From contig NZ_JBDNRK010000002.1 of assembly GCF_047718555.1 (NCBI RefSeq), forward strand, positions 62,001 to 126,000: a DNA stretch of 64,000 nt, written 5' to 3'. The position numbers and the translations under genes were made by a program. Below are positions 46,356 to 54,620 of this stretch, one piece after another. Position 1 is the first letter of the stretch. Every line of letters begins with the position of its first letter. The DNA is from Clostridium_I sp047718555 (GTDB lineage Bacteria > Bacillota > Clostridia > Clostridiales > Clostridiaceae). The notes under the pieces were generated by a model that worked only from the letters and a program-made list of their open reading frames with translations, did not search any database and was not told where the DNA came from.

Positions 46356-46502
46356 TTAAACAGCAACTAATCTATTAAACTCATTATGTGAAAATATATG
46401 AAATTTTTTTGTGCAAAAGTAATAGCCAGCGCTAAAATAAAAGCCCAAGCTAAAATAAAAACCATATATTTTATTACTTACTGCACTAACAAGCTTATTC
46501 AT
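46356..46502 (-). CDS. Phe/Tyr-rich leader peptide (48 aa)
   Basis: A small ORF between a consensus promoter and an intrinsic terminator ahead of aroF. Eight Phe and five Tyr occur in 48 residues, clustered at 13-29 (YGFYFSLGFYFSAGYYF). GGTGA lies 6 nt before the ATG at 46502. Codons 40-42 (AATGAGTTT) can form a 10-bp duplex, two of the pairs G-U, with the terminator's 5' arm and loop. This fits a stall-and-antitermination leader like E. coli pheL, although 48 residues is long. Alternative: a small membrane protein, since 13-29 is also hydrophobic. Confidence 0.65.
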   Translation of the reverse strand: MNKLVSAVSNKIYGFYFSLGFYFSAGYYFCTKKFHIFSHNEFNRLVAV

Positions 46503-46554
46503 ATAAATTCACCAACTTTCCTTCTAATCAATTCTGTAACTAACTTTTATATCT

Positions 46555-46582
46555 ATTATAACAAATAGAGGGCTTCTGTCAA
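46555..46582 (-). promoter_or_regulatory. Consensus promoter of the aro operon
   Basis: On the minus strand TTGACA (46582-46577), 16-bp spacer, TATAAT (46560-46555). Transcription should start near 46548, about 46 nt before the leader peptide. Confidence 0.8.
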
Positions 46583-46738
46583 CGATTTTAATAAGTTTTC
46601 TAAATATTTAAATTAGTCAGAAGTACTTTTGCCAATTTATCAATTAAATATGAAAGTTTACTATGTAAAATGTTATTTTTATATTTTTTGCAATATTACT
46701 GTATACTATCTTTAGAAAAGTAAATATTTAAGTTCCTA

Positions 46739-46960
46739 TTATCCAACTATCCTAAATACACTTTCTGTCCAATCGCTAATTGCATGAAATATTGAACTTG
46801 TAAGTATATTTTTAGTTTTTAACATTGTATATCCGAAAATCAAACTAATAGGAATTAGATCAATACTTTCTTTTCTAAACAAAACTATTAATCCAACTAA
46901 AAATAATTCAAAAAAGTATATTGATGCTTGTAAAAATAACATTTCTTTTCTGGAAATCAT
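46739..46960 (-). pseudogene. CPBP-family intramembrane protease, C-terminal remnant
   Basis: 73 residues, two or three hydrophobic segments and ILTSSIFHAISDW, like the last conserved motif of CPBP (CAAX/bacteriocin-processing) proteases. The EExxxR motif is absent, a stop codon lies just upstream in frame, and no ribosome-binding site is seen. Full-length relatives have 200 or more residues. Probably debris at the edge of the accessory region. Confidence 0.5.
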
Positions 46961-47070
46961 TATGTGGAATCAGGTACTAAATATTTAGTGGAAGTTTCAA
47001 TTGATAATTTCCGCGATTTGAAGTATAATTTTTGTGTAAATTAATGTATTTAGGCGTATATTATTTTACC

Positions 47071-47110
47071 ATAAATCTTTCACTCTTCCGAGTGGGAGAT
47101 TTATTTTTTT
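47071..47110 (+). terminator. Plus-strand terminator without an obvious gene
   Basis: ATAAATCTTTCACTC (47071-47085) pairs with 47090-47104 (two G-U pairs), then TTTTTT. No plus-strand gene precedes it; 46961-47070 holds no ORF. Confidence 0.55.
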
Positions 47111-47120
47111 ATGAAAAAAA

Positions 47121-47148
47121 CTATCGCACTAATTTTTTAGTGCGACAG
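47121..47148 (-). terminator. Terminator of the ABC-2/signal peptidase operon
   Basis: CTATCGCACTAA (47121-47132) pairs with TTAGTGCGACAG (47137-47148); the A-run 47114-47120 is the U tract on the minus strand. Confidence 0.8.
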
Positions 47149-47283
47149 TCCCTTATTCAACAACTTAATATTATATAATTCTTATTTTTTCTTTAATCTA
47201 ATACATCTACCCATTATATGGAATTGAAATTTTTCTATTTAATATATAAAATGCATATTTATATTATACATTATAATTTACAA

Positions 47284-47808
47284 TCAAAAAACCTTAAATC
47301 CATTAAATGGGAAAATTTTAAGTATCACATGCCCTTCAATTGATCTTATATTAATTTCACCAAAATATCTACTATCATTACTTAACATTCTATTATCACC
47401 AAGTACAAAAACAAATCCTTTTTTTATTTTAATCTTTTGATTCTCATGTAAGAAAGTACCTCCATTTGTAGCAATATTTCTTTCAATATAAGGCTCCTTT
47501 AAATTGCTACCATTTATATAAATATTACCACCCCTAAGCTCTATTTCATCACCTTCTATACCTATAATCCTTTTTATATATACATCATGATTTACATTTT
47601 GAGAATCAAAAACGATAATTTCACCTCTCTTAAAGTTTTTTCTTAATAATGAGATTTTTTCAATTAAGGCACTATCATTATTATTAAGTGTAGGTGCCAT
47701 TGATGGACCATTAACATGTACTCTTGAAATTATATAAGTTTTGAAAAATATAGATACTATTATAGTTATAGCTATTAATTTTATTAGTTTTATTCGATCA
47801 TTTTTCAT
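47284..47808 (-). CDS. Signal peptidase I
   Basis: Cleaves secretory signal peptides at the membrane. 174 residues, one N-terminal membrane anchor, catalytic Ser in HVNGPSMAPTL, general-base Lys in DVYIKRIIGIEGD, and GDNRMLSNDSRYFG. The frame opens at a TTG (47826); the ATG at 47808 is preferred. As last gene of a five-gene ABC-2 operon it may be dedicated to the small exported protein encoded nearby (51387-51833). Confidence 0.9.
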   Translation of the reverse strand: MKNDRIKLIKLIAITIIVSIFFKTYIISRVHVNGPSMAPTLNNNDSALIEKISLLRKNFKRGEIIVFDSQNVNHDVYIKRIIGIEGDEIELRGGNIYINGSNLKEPYIERNIATNGGTFLHENQKIKIKKGFVFVLGDNRMLSNDSRYFGEINIRSIEGHVILKIFPFNGFKVF

Positions 47809-47849
47809 TTTATTTTTATACCTCAAATCTAAATATAGACAAAATTAAT

Positions 47850-48500
47850 TTATAATATCTGAGATAAATTACCATTATCTAATTCATAAACGTAATCACT
47901 TATTTCAGTTATATCTTCTGAAATATGACTTGTTAAAAGTATTGTTCTTCCTTTTTCTTTAAGTTCAAGTAGTTTTTGTTTTATTAATTTTACACCCTCT
48001 TTATCTAGACCGTTCATTGGCTCGTCAAGAATCAATATTTCGGGATTTTCCATAAGAGCTTGAGCAATACCTAGTCGTTGTTTCATTCCTAATGAATATT
48101 TTTTTACACTTTTATGATTATTTATATCTAAATTAACACATTTCATTGCATTTTCAATCTCTATATTCCCTATTTTATTGTTTATACTAGCTAAAAACTT
48201 AAGATTTTCAAATGCAGTATACTCAGGTAAAAAACCAGGATGTTCAATTAGAACACCAATATTTTCAGGAAAATCGACATCTGATCCAACTTTTTTACCA
48301 TTAACATTAACATATCCTGATGTAGGTCTTATAAATCCACATATAGCTTTAAAAAGTAGACTTTTTCCTGAACCATTTCTTCCAATAAGTCCATAACACT
48401 TTCCTTTTTTTATATTTAAATTAATATTATTCAATACATTTACATCTTTATATCTTTTAGTTAAGTTTACAATTTCTATCACATTTTTAGTAGACTCCAT
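47850..48500 (-). CDS. ABC transporter ATPase, antimicrobial-peptide transport type
   Basis: 216 residues: Walker A GLIGRNGSGKSLLFK, signature YSLGMKQRLGIAQAL, Walker B ILILDEPMNGLD, H-loop LTSHIS. The SLGMKQR signature is typical of bacitracin/lantibiotic-type (LanF, BcrA) exporters. It is the only ATPase for the three membrane proteins upstream. Confidence 0.88.
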   Translation of the reverse strand: MESTKNVIEIVNLTKRYKDVNVLNNINLNIKKGKCYGLIGRNGSGKSLLFKAICGFIRPTSGYVNVNGKKVGSDVDFPENIGVLIEHPGFLPEYTAFENLKFLASINNKIGNIEIENAMKCVNLDINNHKSVKKYSLGMKQRLGIAQALMENPEILILDEPMNGLDKEGVKLIKQKLLELKEKGRTILLTSHISEDITEISDYVYELDNGNLSQIL

Positions 48501-48523
48501 AAAAACACCTCTTTTATTTTTTA

Positions 48524-49354
48524 TTAAATATTAGCAATATCTCTTTTTTTAACTATTAATATATTAAAAATAAAATTAATAGTTAAAAAAATGCATAAAT
48601 ACAAAATTGAAAATGATAAATTAAAATCTTTAAGTCCGCCTTTAAAAAAATCATGCCTTATTAACATTTGTTGATTCATCAATATGAATTTATTTATTTT
48701 ATTGAACTCTGTTGTACCTACAGTAATAAAACATATCATCATACAAATTACTGCCGCATGGGTTGAATTGAAAAAAATATAATATATATTATTAATAAAA
48801 CTTATTAAGCATATCATAGTAATGACATTTAATATAATTATATATAGTACTATTAAATATTGATTTTTATCAGCAGTTAATTGGTTGTAATTATTAATTA
48901 AAATATTAGTATTTATAAATGCTCTATACCCCATCCTTATGAATATTGTAATCAATGAAGCACTAAATACTACTAAATAATATTTTAAAACAATAATCCA
49001 AATAGTGATGTTATAAGATATAATCCAGTCAGATTTTTTTTTAGCTCTAGGTAAAATTAAAATAGTCCTTTCTCTAAACTTATGAATAATACAAATGTTA
49101 ATTAAATAAACAAGTAAAATATTTGGAACTATCCATAATGTAAAAACTTGGAAATTTTTCGTAATATCAAAATTTCCATTTAACCCTCCAAAAACTAATA
49201 TTAATATATCTCCCATATAAAATAGTTGTGAACGTTGAATATTTAGAATACTTAAATTTATGTATGTTGTCATTACTGATATAATTACTAAAATTAATAT
49301 ATGTATTTTATTATTTGTGCCTTTTAAGTTTATTTTTAATAATCTTCTAATCAC
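48524..49354 (-). CDS. ABC-2 type membrane protein, component 3
   Basis: 276 residues, about six hydrophobic segments, no motif I recognise. GTG start overlapping the previous gene by 8 bp. Probably one of three membrane subunits for the ATPase at 47850. Very Ile/Asn rich. Confidence 0.65.
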   Translation of the reverse strand: MIRRLLKINLKGTNNKIHILILVIISVMTTYINLSILNIQRSQLFYMGDILILVFGGLNGNFDITKNFQVFTLWIVPNILLVYLINICIIHKFRERTILILPRAKKKSDWIISYNITIWIIVLKYYLVVFSASLITIFIRMGYRAFINTNILINNYNQLTADKNQYLIVLYIIILNVITMICLISFINNIYYIFFNSTHAAVICMMICFITVGTTEFNKINKFILMNQQMLIRHDFFKGGLKDFNLSFSILYLCIFLTINFIFNILIVKKRDIANI

Positions 49355-50219
49355 CTTTAACCACTAACCTTCTGTTAAACATTAAATTAATTAATATTAA
49401 TATACTTAAAAATATTAAACTAATTGTAAATGATTGTGTTAATGTAACATCATAAATTTTTATACTATCAAATCTATGGAAACTTATAATTGCAATTGTA
49501 TGCATTCCTATATATTTCATTATTTTAAATATCCCTATCGTTAAATTATACATAAAGCTAACTATACTTATAAAAATATATATACTTATAACTAAATCAC
49601 AAATATAAATATTAGAAATATAATTTGTCAATACATCTCTAAAATTAATAATTATAGCCGTAGCTATATAAATTTCTAAAAATGAAATAATAATGGCTTG
49701 TATAGGTGTTAATGAAAATACAAAATTACTTAGGTATAATGCATCAACAAGTTTCATACTAACATTTATATTTGTAATTGTTGAACTCCAATTTTTGTCA
49801 AAGCCAAAAAATATATAACTAATTATAAATGCTGACAAAAAAAATATAGTTGCAATTAATAAACCTATAAGCAAGTTTGCAATTAATTTACTTATTATCC
49901 ACAGAACCTTTTTTTTACTTCTTACAATTATGTATTGATAATGTTTAATTTTTAAATTAATAATAGAAGTTACTATTATTACAAATGGTAAATAAAAACA
50001 TAATACTATTATTGGATAAGTTACCACTTTAAAAAATCCATCCCAAATATTAATATCTAAATTATATTTTAAACTAAAGTCATTTAATGGCTCTATGATT
50101 TTATAAGAAATAAATAAAAAAAACATTATGCTAAAACATATTATTCTTGGAAGTCTGCATACTTTTAAATTTAATTTAATCAAATTAAACACGGTATATT
50201 TTCTAAAACTATTATTCAT
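49347..50219 (-). CDS. ABC-2 type membrane protein, component 2
   Basis: 290 residues, about six membrane segments; a charged loop (IIVRSKKKVLWIISKL) resembles the matching loop of component 3 (ILPRAKKKSDWIISYN), so the two may be paralogues. Overlaps neighbours by 8 bp on both sides, indicating coupled translation. Confidence 0.65.
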   Translation of the reverse strand: MNNSFRKYTVFNLIKLNLKVCRLPRIICFSIMFFLFISYKIIEPLNDFSLKYNLDINIWDGFFKVVTYPIIVLCFYLPFVIIVTSIINLKIKHYQYIIVRSKKKVLWIISKLIANLLIGLLIATIFFLSAFIISYIFFGFDKNWSSTITNINVSMKLVDALYLSNFVFSLTPIQAIIISFLEIYIATAIIINFRDVLTNYISNIYICDLVISIYIFISIVSFMYNLTIGIFKIMKYIGMHTIAIISFHRFDSIKIYDVTLTQSFTISLIFLSILILINLMFNRRLVVKGD

Positions 50220-51033
50220 AAATACTCCTCTTTCTTGATTTTAAGATAAATAAAGCAGAAGAAAAAAATGTAATAAATACAAGTTCTACTATAATTTCAT
50301 TAACTGTTACTTTTGGAATCAAATAGAATTGGTTTATTTCTGTAGGTAAATAAGATTGTATATTAAGAAATTGAAATATCAGATCTCCTCCAACCCAAAA
50401 CAAAAATGGTGAAATCATTACTGCAATTGTATTTTTTATAAATGAAGATACCGCTAATGCAATACTTGAATATGCAAAACCAAATATAAATTCAATAAAT
50501 ATATGTACTGCTACATATAAATAAAAATTATATATGAGCAAATTTGAAAAAACTCCTCCATACATACCTTTTCCCGAAAAATCATTTATATTTCCACTAA
50601 AAGACAATCTTACAATTATTGTTAAAATAATTGTTGGTAATGAAACAGCTATACCTCCCACTAACCCATTAGTAAGTAATTTTGCAGCTAAATATTTGTC
50701 ATGATTAATTCTTACATCAATATATTTAATCATACCATTTTTAACATCCTCTAAATATGATAATGAAAATGGAAGTGCAGCGATTATTGGCATTAAAGGT
50801 GTATATAACAGTAATGAATCAAACCAAACGGAATACATATTAAGCTCTTTCTTAACCATTGATCTAACTGTGGCTTGAAGCTGTGGTGTCTGAATATCAG
50901 AAGCATTATAATCAAAAAAAAGATATTTATGAATTTGATTATATCCACCTAAAATGTGAATTAGTATTCCTATGAAAATAATAATTAAAAATCTTTTACT
51001 TAAAATCGCTTTCTTTAATTGGTTTTTTATCAT
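50212..51033 (-). CDS. ABC-2 type permease, component 1
   Basis: 273 residues with an N-terminal anchor, a large extracytoplasmic loop (about 30-85) and five more segments. The sequence PFSLSYLEDVKNGMIKYIDVRINHDKYLAAKLL is typical of ABC-2 permeases. First gene of the operon. Confidence 0.7.
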   Translation of the reverse strand: MIKNQLKKAILSKRFLIIIFIGILIHILGGYNQIHKYLFFDYNASDIQTPQLQATVRSMVKKELNMYSVWFDSLLLYTPLMPIIAALPFSLSYLEDVKNGMIKYIDVRINHDKYLAAKLLTNGLVGGIAVSLPTIILTIIVRLSFSGNINDFSGKGMYGGVFSNLLIYNFYLYVAVHIFIEFIFGFAYSSIALAVSSFIKNTIAVMISPFLFWVGGDLIFQFLNIQSYLPTEINQFYLIPKVTVNEIIVELVFITFFSSALFILKSRKRSIYE

Positions 51034-51119
51034 ATCTTATTCCTCTTCCTAATAAAAATTTATATATTATTATATAATACATTATTTGCTTATATATCTC
51101 TATCGATTTACTTATTAAT

Positions 51120-51171
51120 AATACAAGGTAAAAAGATATATCAATAAGTGATATTCTTTTTACCTTGTATT
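51120..51171 (-). terminator. Long hairpin between secreted-protein gene and ABC-2 operon
   Basis: 51120-51139 pairs with 51151-51171 (about 19 bp, one bulge). It could terminate the 51387 transcript; the U tract is weak. Confidence 0.5.
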
Positions 51172-51386
51172 TCTCAAAGTCTAGATGATTTTAAAATATT
51201 TATAGTTTTCTAGTTAATATATGTTTTTATTAAAATTAACAATTTAAAGTATTATTAATTTTCAGAAATAAAGTGTACGAAGAATAGCATCCGATGGATT
51301 TACGAATGTGCTCAACGCAATATCCCTCTTGATATTATTTTTTAAATCATGAAAGTTGTCCAAATACATACTGTAAAAATTTGTAC
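51172..51386. other. Non-coding gap
   Basis: On the minus strand a short stretch reads IKRDIALSTFVNPSDAILRTLYF without a start, perhaps a decayed gene end. Nothing else is recognised. Confidence 0.25.
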
Positions 51387-51833
51387 CTATTTTGTCGAAC
51401 TTATATCTATATATCCATATGCTGATCTAGCAGTTGTTTCAAAATAATCATTTTCTACCAATAAGCTATAGTAATATGAATAACTCATACTGCTACTTGG
51501 AAAATTCGTATATCCAGCACCTTGTTGAACCAATGCTTCACCAGTCCTAGGATCACCATTTGAATTAATCATCTGAGCACGTACATAATAAGATGGTCCA
51601 TCTACTATACGAGTTAATGAAATTTTTCCAGAATTAGATTGAGTGCAATAATAAGTTCTTCCTTGAGTAGGCAACGTAAATGCTGGTAATGTTACTGACC
51701 AAGTATCTGCATGTACATTTGTAGCTCCAGAAAAAGTAGTAATAGCTATAAAACTTAATGCTATTATTAATCCTAAGTAAATTTTTTGTATAAATTTATC
51801 TTTAAAATGACTGTTTATTATTTGGCATTTCAT
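51387..51833 (-). CDS. Small secreted protein of unknown function
   Basis: 148 residues with a signal peptide (basic start, hydrophobic 20-36, likely cleavage VHA/DTW). The mature part, about 105 residues, is rich in Tyr, Ser and Thr and looks like a beta-sandwich; I cannot assign a family, though small secreted DUF2712-like proteins beside bacteriocin-type ABC genes look similar. GGAG precedes the ATG. Its promoter carries an operator (51936-51955) also found before blaI and 58222-58725. Possible exported effector of the adjacent transporter. Confidence 0.7.
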   Translation of the reverse strand: MKCQIINSHFKDKFIQKIYLGLIIALSFIAITTFSGATNVHADTWSVTLPAFTLPTQGRTYYCTQSNSGKISLTRIVDGPSYYVRAQMINSNGDPRTGEALVQQGAGYTNFPSSSMSYSYYYSLLVENDYFETTARSAYGYIDISSTK

Positions 51834-51935
51834 ATTATATTCTCCTTTTTTTATAACTTTTTATGGTATACCGTAAAACAAATCTTCTCTCTATTTAATT
51901 GTTTTTAATACTAAAATGCGCATCTCATTTACACT

Positions 51936-51965
51936 TATTTTACTTAAGTAGAATAAGTATGTCAA
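51936..51965 (-). promoter_or_regulatory. BlaI-type operator overlapping a promoter (site A)
   Basis: Minus-strand promoter TTGACA (51965-51960), 17-bp spacer, TAAAAT (51942-51937). The dyad TATTTTAC-TTAA-GTAGAATA (51936-51955) covers the -10. The inverted match extends to 51934-51957 with one mismatch. Confidence 0.75.
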
Positions 51966-52089
51966 TATTTTTATTTATTTAATAATATTTAAATTTAGTT
52001 AATAAGTTTTCTTAGTACAGCTGAATATTGAGTTGCTTATTTTATTAGTAAAAAAATAAATGCAATAAAAGAATATAATATATTTTTAC

Positions 52090-52148
52090 TTGACTAACCA
52101 TATTCTACTATTGTACAATAGCATTATTAATTCTATAGCAGTAGAATA
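52090..52148 (+). promoter_or_regulatory. BlaI-type operators and promoter upstream of 52316 (sites D, D2)
   Basis: TTGACT (52090-52095), 18-bp spacer, TACAAT (52114-52119). Dyad TATTCTAC-TATT-GTACAATA (52101-52120) covers the -10; a second, AATTCTAT-AGCA-GTAGAATA, is at 52129-52148, 28 bp downstream. Confidence 0.65.
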
Positions 52149-52315
52149 TAATTATGCTTTTATTTACTTTGATGGCTGAAAGCCATTATTTTATCTAATT
52201 TATTGAGATTACTTTGTACTTCATGACATGGATGCTCTCTTTATCCAAAATACGATGAAAATAAATACAAACTGTATATAATCTTTATCAATGAAGGAGT
52301 GGAGTGTAAAATATT

Positions 52316-52915
52316 ATGTTAAGAAAAAAATTTATTATTATTCCAATTATACCTGTTATACTAGGAATATTTGTCATATCTAATGCTAATTTAAATACTA
52401 ATAAGATAGATACATTAAACTCAAAAGAAGTGGTACTGTCTACATCTGTTAAAAATGAAAATAAATCGTTTGTCCCTAAAACTAAGCGTGAAATTATAAC
52501 TAATAAGGATAATATAAAAAAGAGTGTTCCAATTAAAATTAAAAAGCCAACAATTAATTTAGGTGATTTAAAGGAAGAGGATACATATGCAGAACATGAT
52601 ATTCATAATCCTGATATGCCTCAATATACCACAGACTCCTATTATATAGCAACAAATTATAGATCACCATCAGGTAAAAAATTGACTTTAATCCAATCAA
52701 CTACTCCTCCTAATATGGATAGTATATCTAAAGAAAATATAGAAAATAAAACCAGTACAACAAAGGTAAAAGGGGTAGATGCCATAATATGTGAAGCAAA
52801 AGGTGGATATACTCAAGTAATATTTATTAGAGATAGAGTAACTTATAATGTAGTAGGCTACGAAATAAATAAAGAAGACTTAATAAAAATAGCAGATTCT
52901 TTAGAATTTGAATAA
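52316..52915 (+). CDS. Membrane-anchored or secreted DUF4367-like protein
   Basis: 199 residues. An N-terminal hydrophobic segment (5-24) is followed by a Lys/Thr/Asn-rich spacer and a C-terminal 85-residue domain with TDSYYIATNYRSPSGKKLTLIQSTTPP..., VKGVDAIICEAKGGYTQVIFIRDRVTYNVVGYEINKEDLIKIADSL, like DUF4367. It is paralogous to 57656-58192. GGAGTGGAG precedes the ATG. The promoter carries BlaI-type operators. Function unknown. Confidence 0.7.
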   Translation: MLRKKFIIIPIIPVILGIFVISNANLNTNKIDTLNSKEVVLSTSVKNENKSFVPKTKREIITNKDNIKKSVPIKIKKPTINLGDLKEEDTYAEHDIHNPDMPQYTTDSYYIATNYRSPSGKKLTLIQSTTPPNMDSISKENIENKTSTTKVKGVDAIICEAKGGYTQVIFIRDRVTYNVVGYEINKEDLIKIADSLEFE

Positions 52916-52945
52916 TGTAATAATAGAAAATTGAGCAACTAAATA

Positions 52946-52987
52946 TTCCCCAATTGCACACAGTATAAATCGCATGCAATTGGGGAA
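52946..52987. terminator. Bidirectional terminator
   Basis: TTCCCCAATTGCA (52946-52958) pairs with TGCAATTGGGGAA (52975-52987); between convergent 52316 and the duplicated fragment. Confidence 0.75.
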
Positions 52988-52992
52988 ATAAA

Positions 52993-53175
52993 TTAATTTA
53001 CTAAATAACTCCAAGTAGTAGGCCCTATGATACCATCATCAGGTATATGAACCTTATCCTGAAAATAAGTTACTGCATCATGAGTTTCTTTACCAAAAGC
53101 TAAATCTATTCCTATTAAATATGTTTTAACTGATAAAACTACCTGTGCTGCACCCACATTTGATACACTGTACAT
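52993..53175 (-). pseudogene. Peptidoglycan-binding fragment, left copy
   Basis: 60 residues, identical to 60242-60424, matching the end of a PG_binding_1 domain (THDAVTYFQDKVHIPDDGIIGPTTWSYLV). No ribosome-binding site. In frame with the preceding ORF after a TAG stop and six codons. Confidence 0.6.
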
Positions 53176-53193
53176 AGTGTTATTTTTATTGTG

Positions 53194-53634
53194 CTATTTT
53201 GATTGAAGAATTATATATTTATTTGGATTTTCTTTTATCTGCTCTTGAATTGACTTTATCTGAGCAAATTCTTTAGGTACATCTTTAATTGGCCCTTTAT
53301 ATATTACTCTCGGGCCAGAAGCAGATTTATCTTGATCATCTACTTGTTTTGTATTATCTATACCATTTACATTACTTGACTCTTCAGACTTTGTTTTTGT
53401 TGAACTAACTACTGGCTTTGTATTCATTTCATTATTTTGAGCAAATAGACCGATAATTTTTTTAAATAACTCAACATATATAAATGTAGCTACAAATGTT
53501 ACTTTTTTATCAGTAAATTTTGATTTTGCATTAAATTTTCTAATTTCTTTATCAATATTTATCTTATTCTGTGGTATACTTTTCATAGAGATTTCTACTC
53601 TTTCGTTTTTGTTTTCCCAAAAACATTTTACCAC
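53194..53634 (-). pseudogene. Chimeric ORF: transposase-like start fused to BlaR1-like tail
   Basis: The last 83 residues (from FAQNNEMNTK on) are identical to the C-terminus of the M56 protein at 60443-61642. The first part, including MKSIPQNKINIDKEIRKFNAK, resembles (from memory) the start of IS4-family transposases. The join is at 53445, the end of the duplication. No M56 membrane or metal motifs remain. Probably non-functional debris. Confidence 0.65.
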
Positions 53635-53954
53635 GAATAGGAGTAAATCTCTAAAATTTTTTTAAATGCAAAATCTTTATAAATCAATGCCTATCGGCAG
53701 CACTTGTCGAATCCAAGATAAATTAATTGTAGAGAAAGTCCACTTATATGAAATGGAATAATATTCTTAAGTATCAATACTATCCCATTTACGAATTGAA
53801 TTGTAAAAATATATAAAAAGTGTAAATTAATCTGCGAAATATAAGTTATGTAAGTTTATTCCATAATGTTACCGGTTTTCGCATGTATCTCGGTGTCCAC
53901 CTTATTTAACGCAACAACCTTGCTGACAATAAGTCTACTGGATTAAAAAATTCT
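53635..53954. other. Non-coding gap left of the chimera
   Basis: No gene recognised. It may include the end of the IS element whose transposase start is seen at 53520-53634. Confidence 0.3.
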
Positions 53955-53996
53955 AAAAAGCACTATTCTAAACATTTAATTAGAATAGTGCTTTTT
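53955..53996. terminator. Terminator-like hairpin
   Basis: AAAAAGCACTATTCTA (53955-53970) pairs perfectly with 53981-53996; flanked by A and T runs. Likely the end of the 57405-54088 transcript. Confidence 0.75.
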
Positions 53997-54087
53997 ATTA
54001 CTTTGCCCCTGGTTACACGGATGCTGGTATTACCCCTACTTTTAAAGCTACTTTACATGTTATTATATTTCCCTCAAAATTCACCAT

Positions 54088-54597
54088 TTAGTTCCTTAAT
54101 ATGGCTTTTGTCGCAGATGTTGACGGTACCACTTTTTTTTCAAGATTCTGTTTAGTATCATTTACTCGCTCTTCAATTTCTTTTAAGGCTTCATTATAAC
54201 CATTTAGTCCTGCTATCTTTTTAATTGTTTCTTTGTTTTCCTTTGAAATAACAAAATTATCAATTACGATAATTTTGTTGTCATTTATAATCTTTCCGTT
54301 ATCATCAAATGAAATACTTTCATTAAAATTAGAGTCATTTTTAAAATCAGGATTGAGTTTTAAAGGAACAAAGGAGGAACCAGAACCATTGTTCCCTTTA
54401 ACATAGACAACATAATATTCATTTTCTTTAACTGTAATCGAGCTTGTATTTATTTTTTTTTCTTCCTGAGAAATTTCTTTGTTACTTGTAGTCTTTACTT
54501 CTTCTTTTTTGTTTAAAAAGAATTTACAAAAATAAACTCCTAAGGATAGAGTGAGTATAATAATTAAGAAGCTAACCATTACCTTTTTATTATTCAC
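54088..54597 (-). CDS. Membrane-anchored protein of unknown function
   Basis: 169 residues. An N-terminal hydrophobic segment (8-28) is followed by an extracytoplasmic Lys/Glu/Asn-rich domain ending in a coiled-coil-like Glu/Lys stretch. GTG start, AGGAGG 8 nt upstream. No family recognised. It lies 24 bp after the 7TM protein and is probably an accessory of that exporter. Confidence 0.6.
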   Translation of the reverse strand: MNNKKVMVSFLIIILTLSLGVYFCKFFLNKKEEVKTTSNKEISQEEKKINTSSITVKENEYYVVYVKGNNGSGSSFVPLKLNPDFKNDSNFNESISFDDNGKIINDNKIIVIDNFVISKENKETIKKIAGLNGYNEALKEIEERVNDTKQNLEKKVVPSTSATKAILRN

Positions 54598-54620
54598 CTA
54601 TACAACCTCCTTGGTCATCG

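Larger units (their letters stand above)
52914..53445. repeat. Left copy of a 0.53-kb duplication
   Basis: Almost identical to 60161-60694, with a handful of substitutions and one 2-bp difference in the hairpin loop. It contains a terminator, a peptidoglycan-binding fragment and the 3' end of the M56/BlaR1 gene. Confidence 0.9.
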
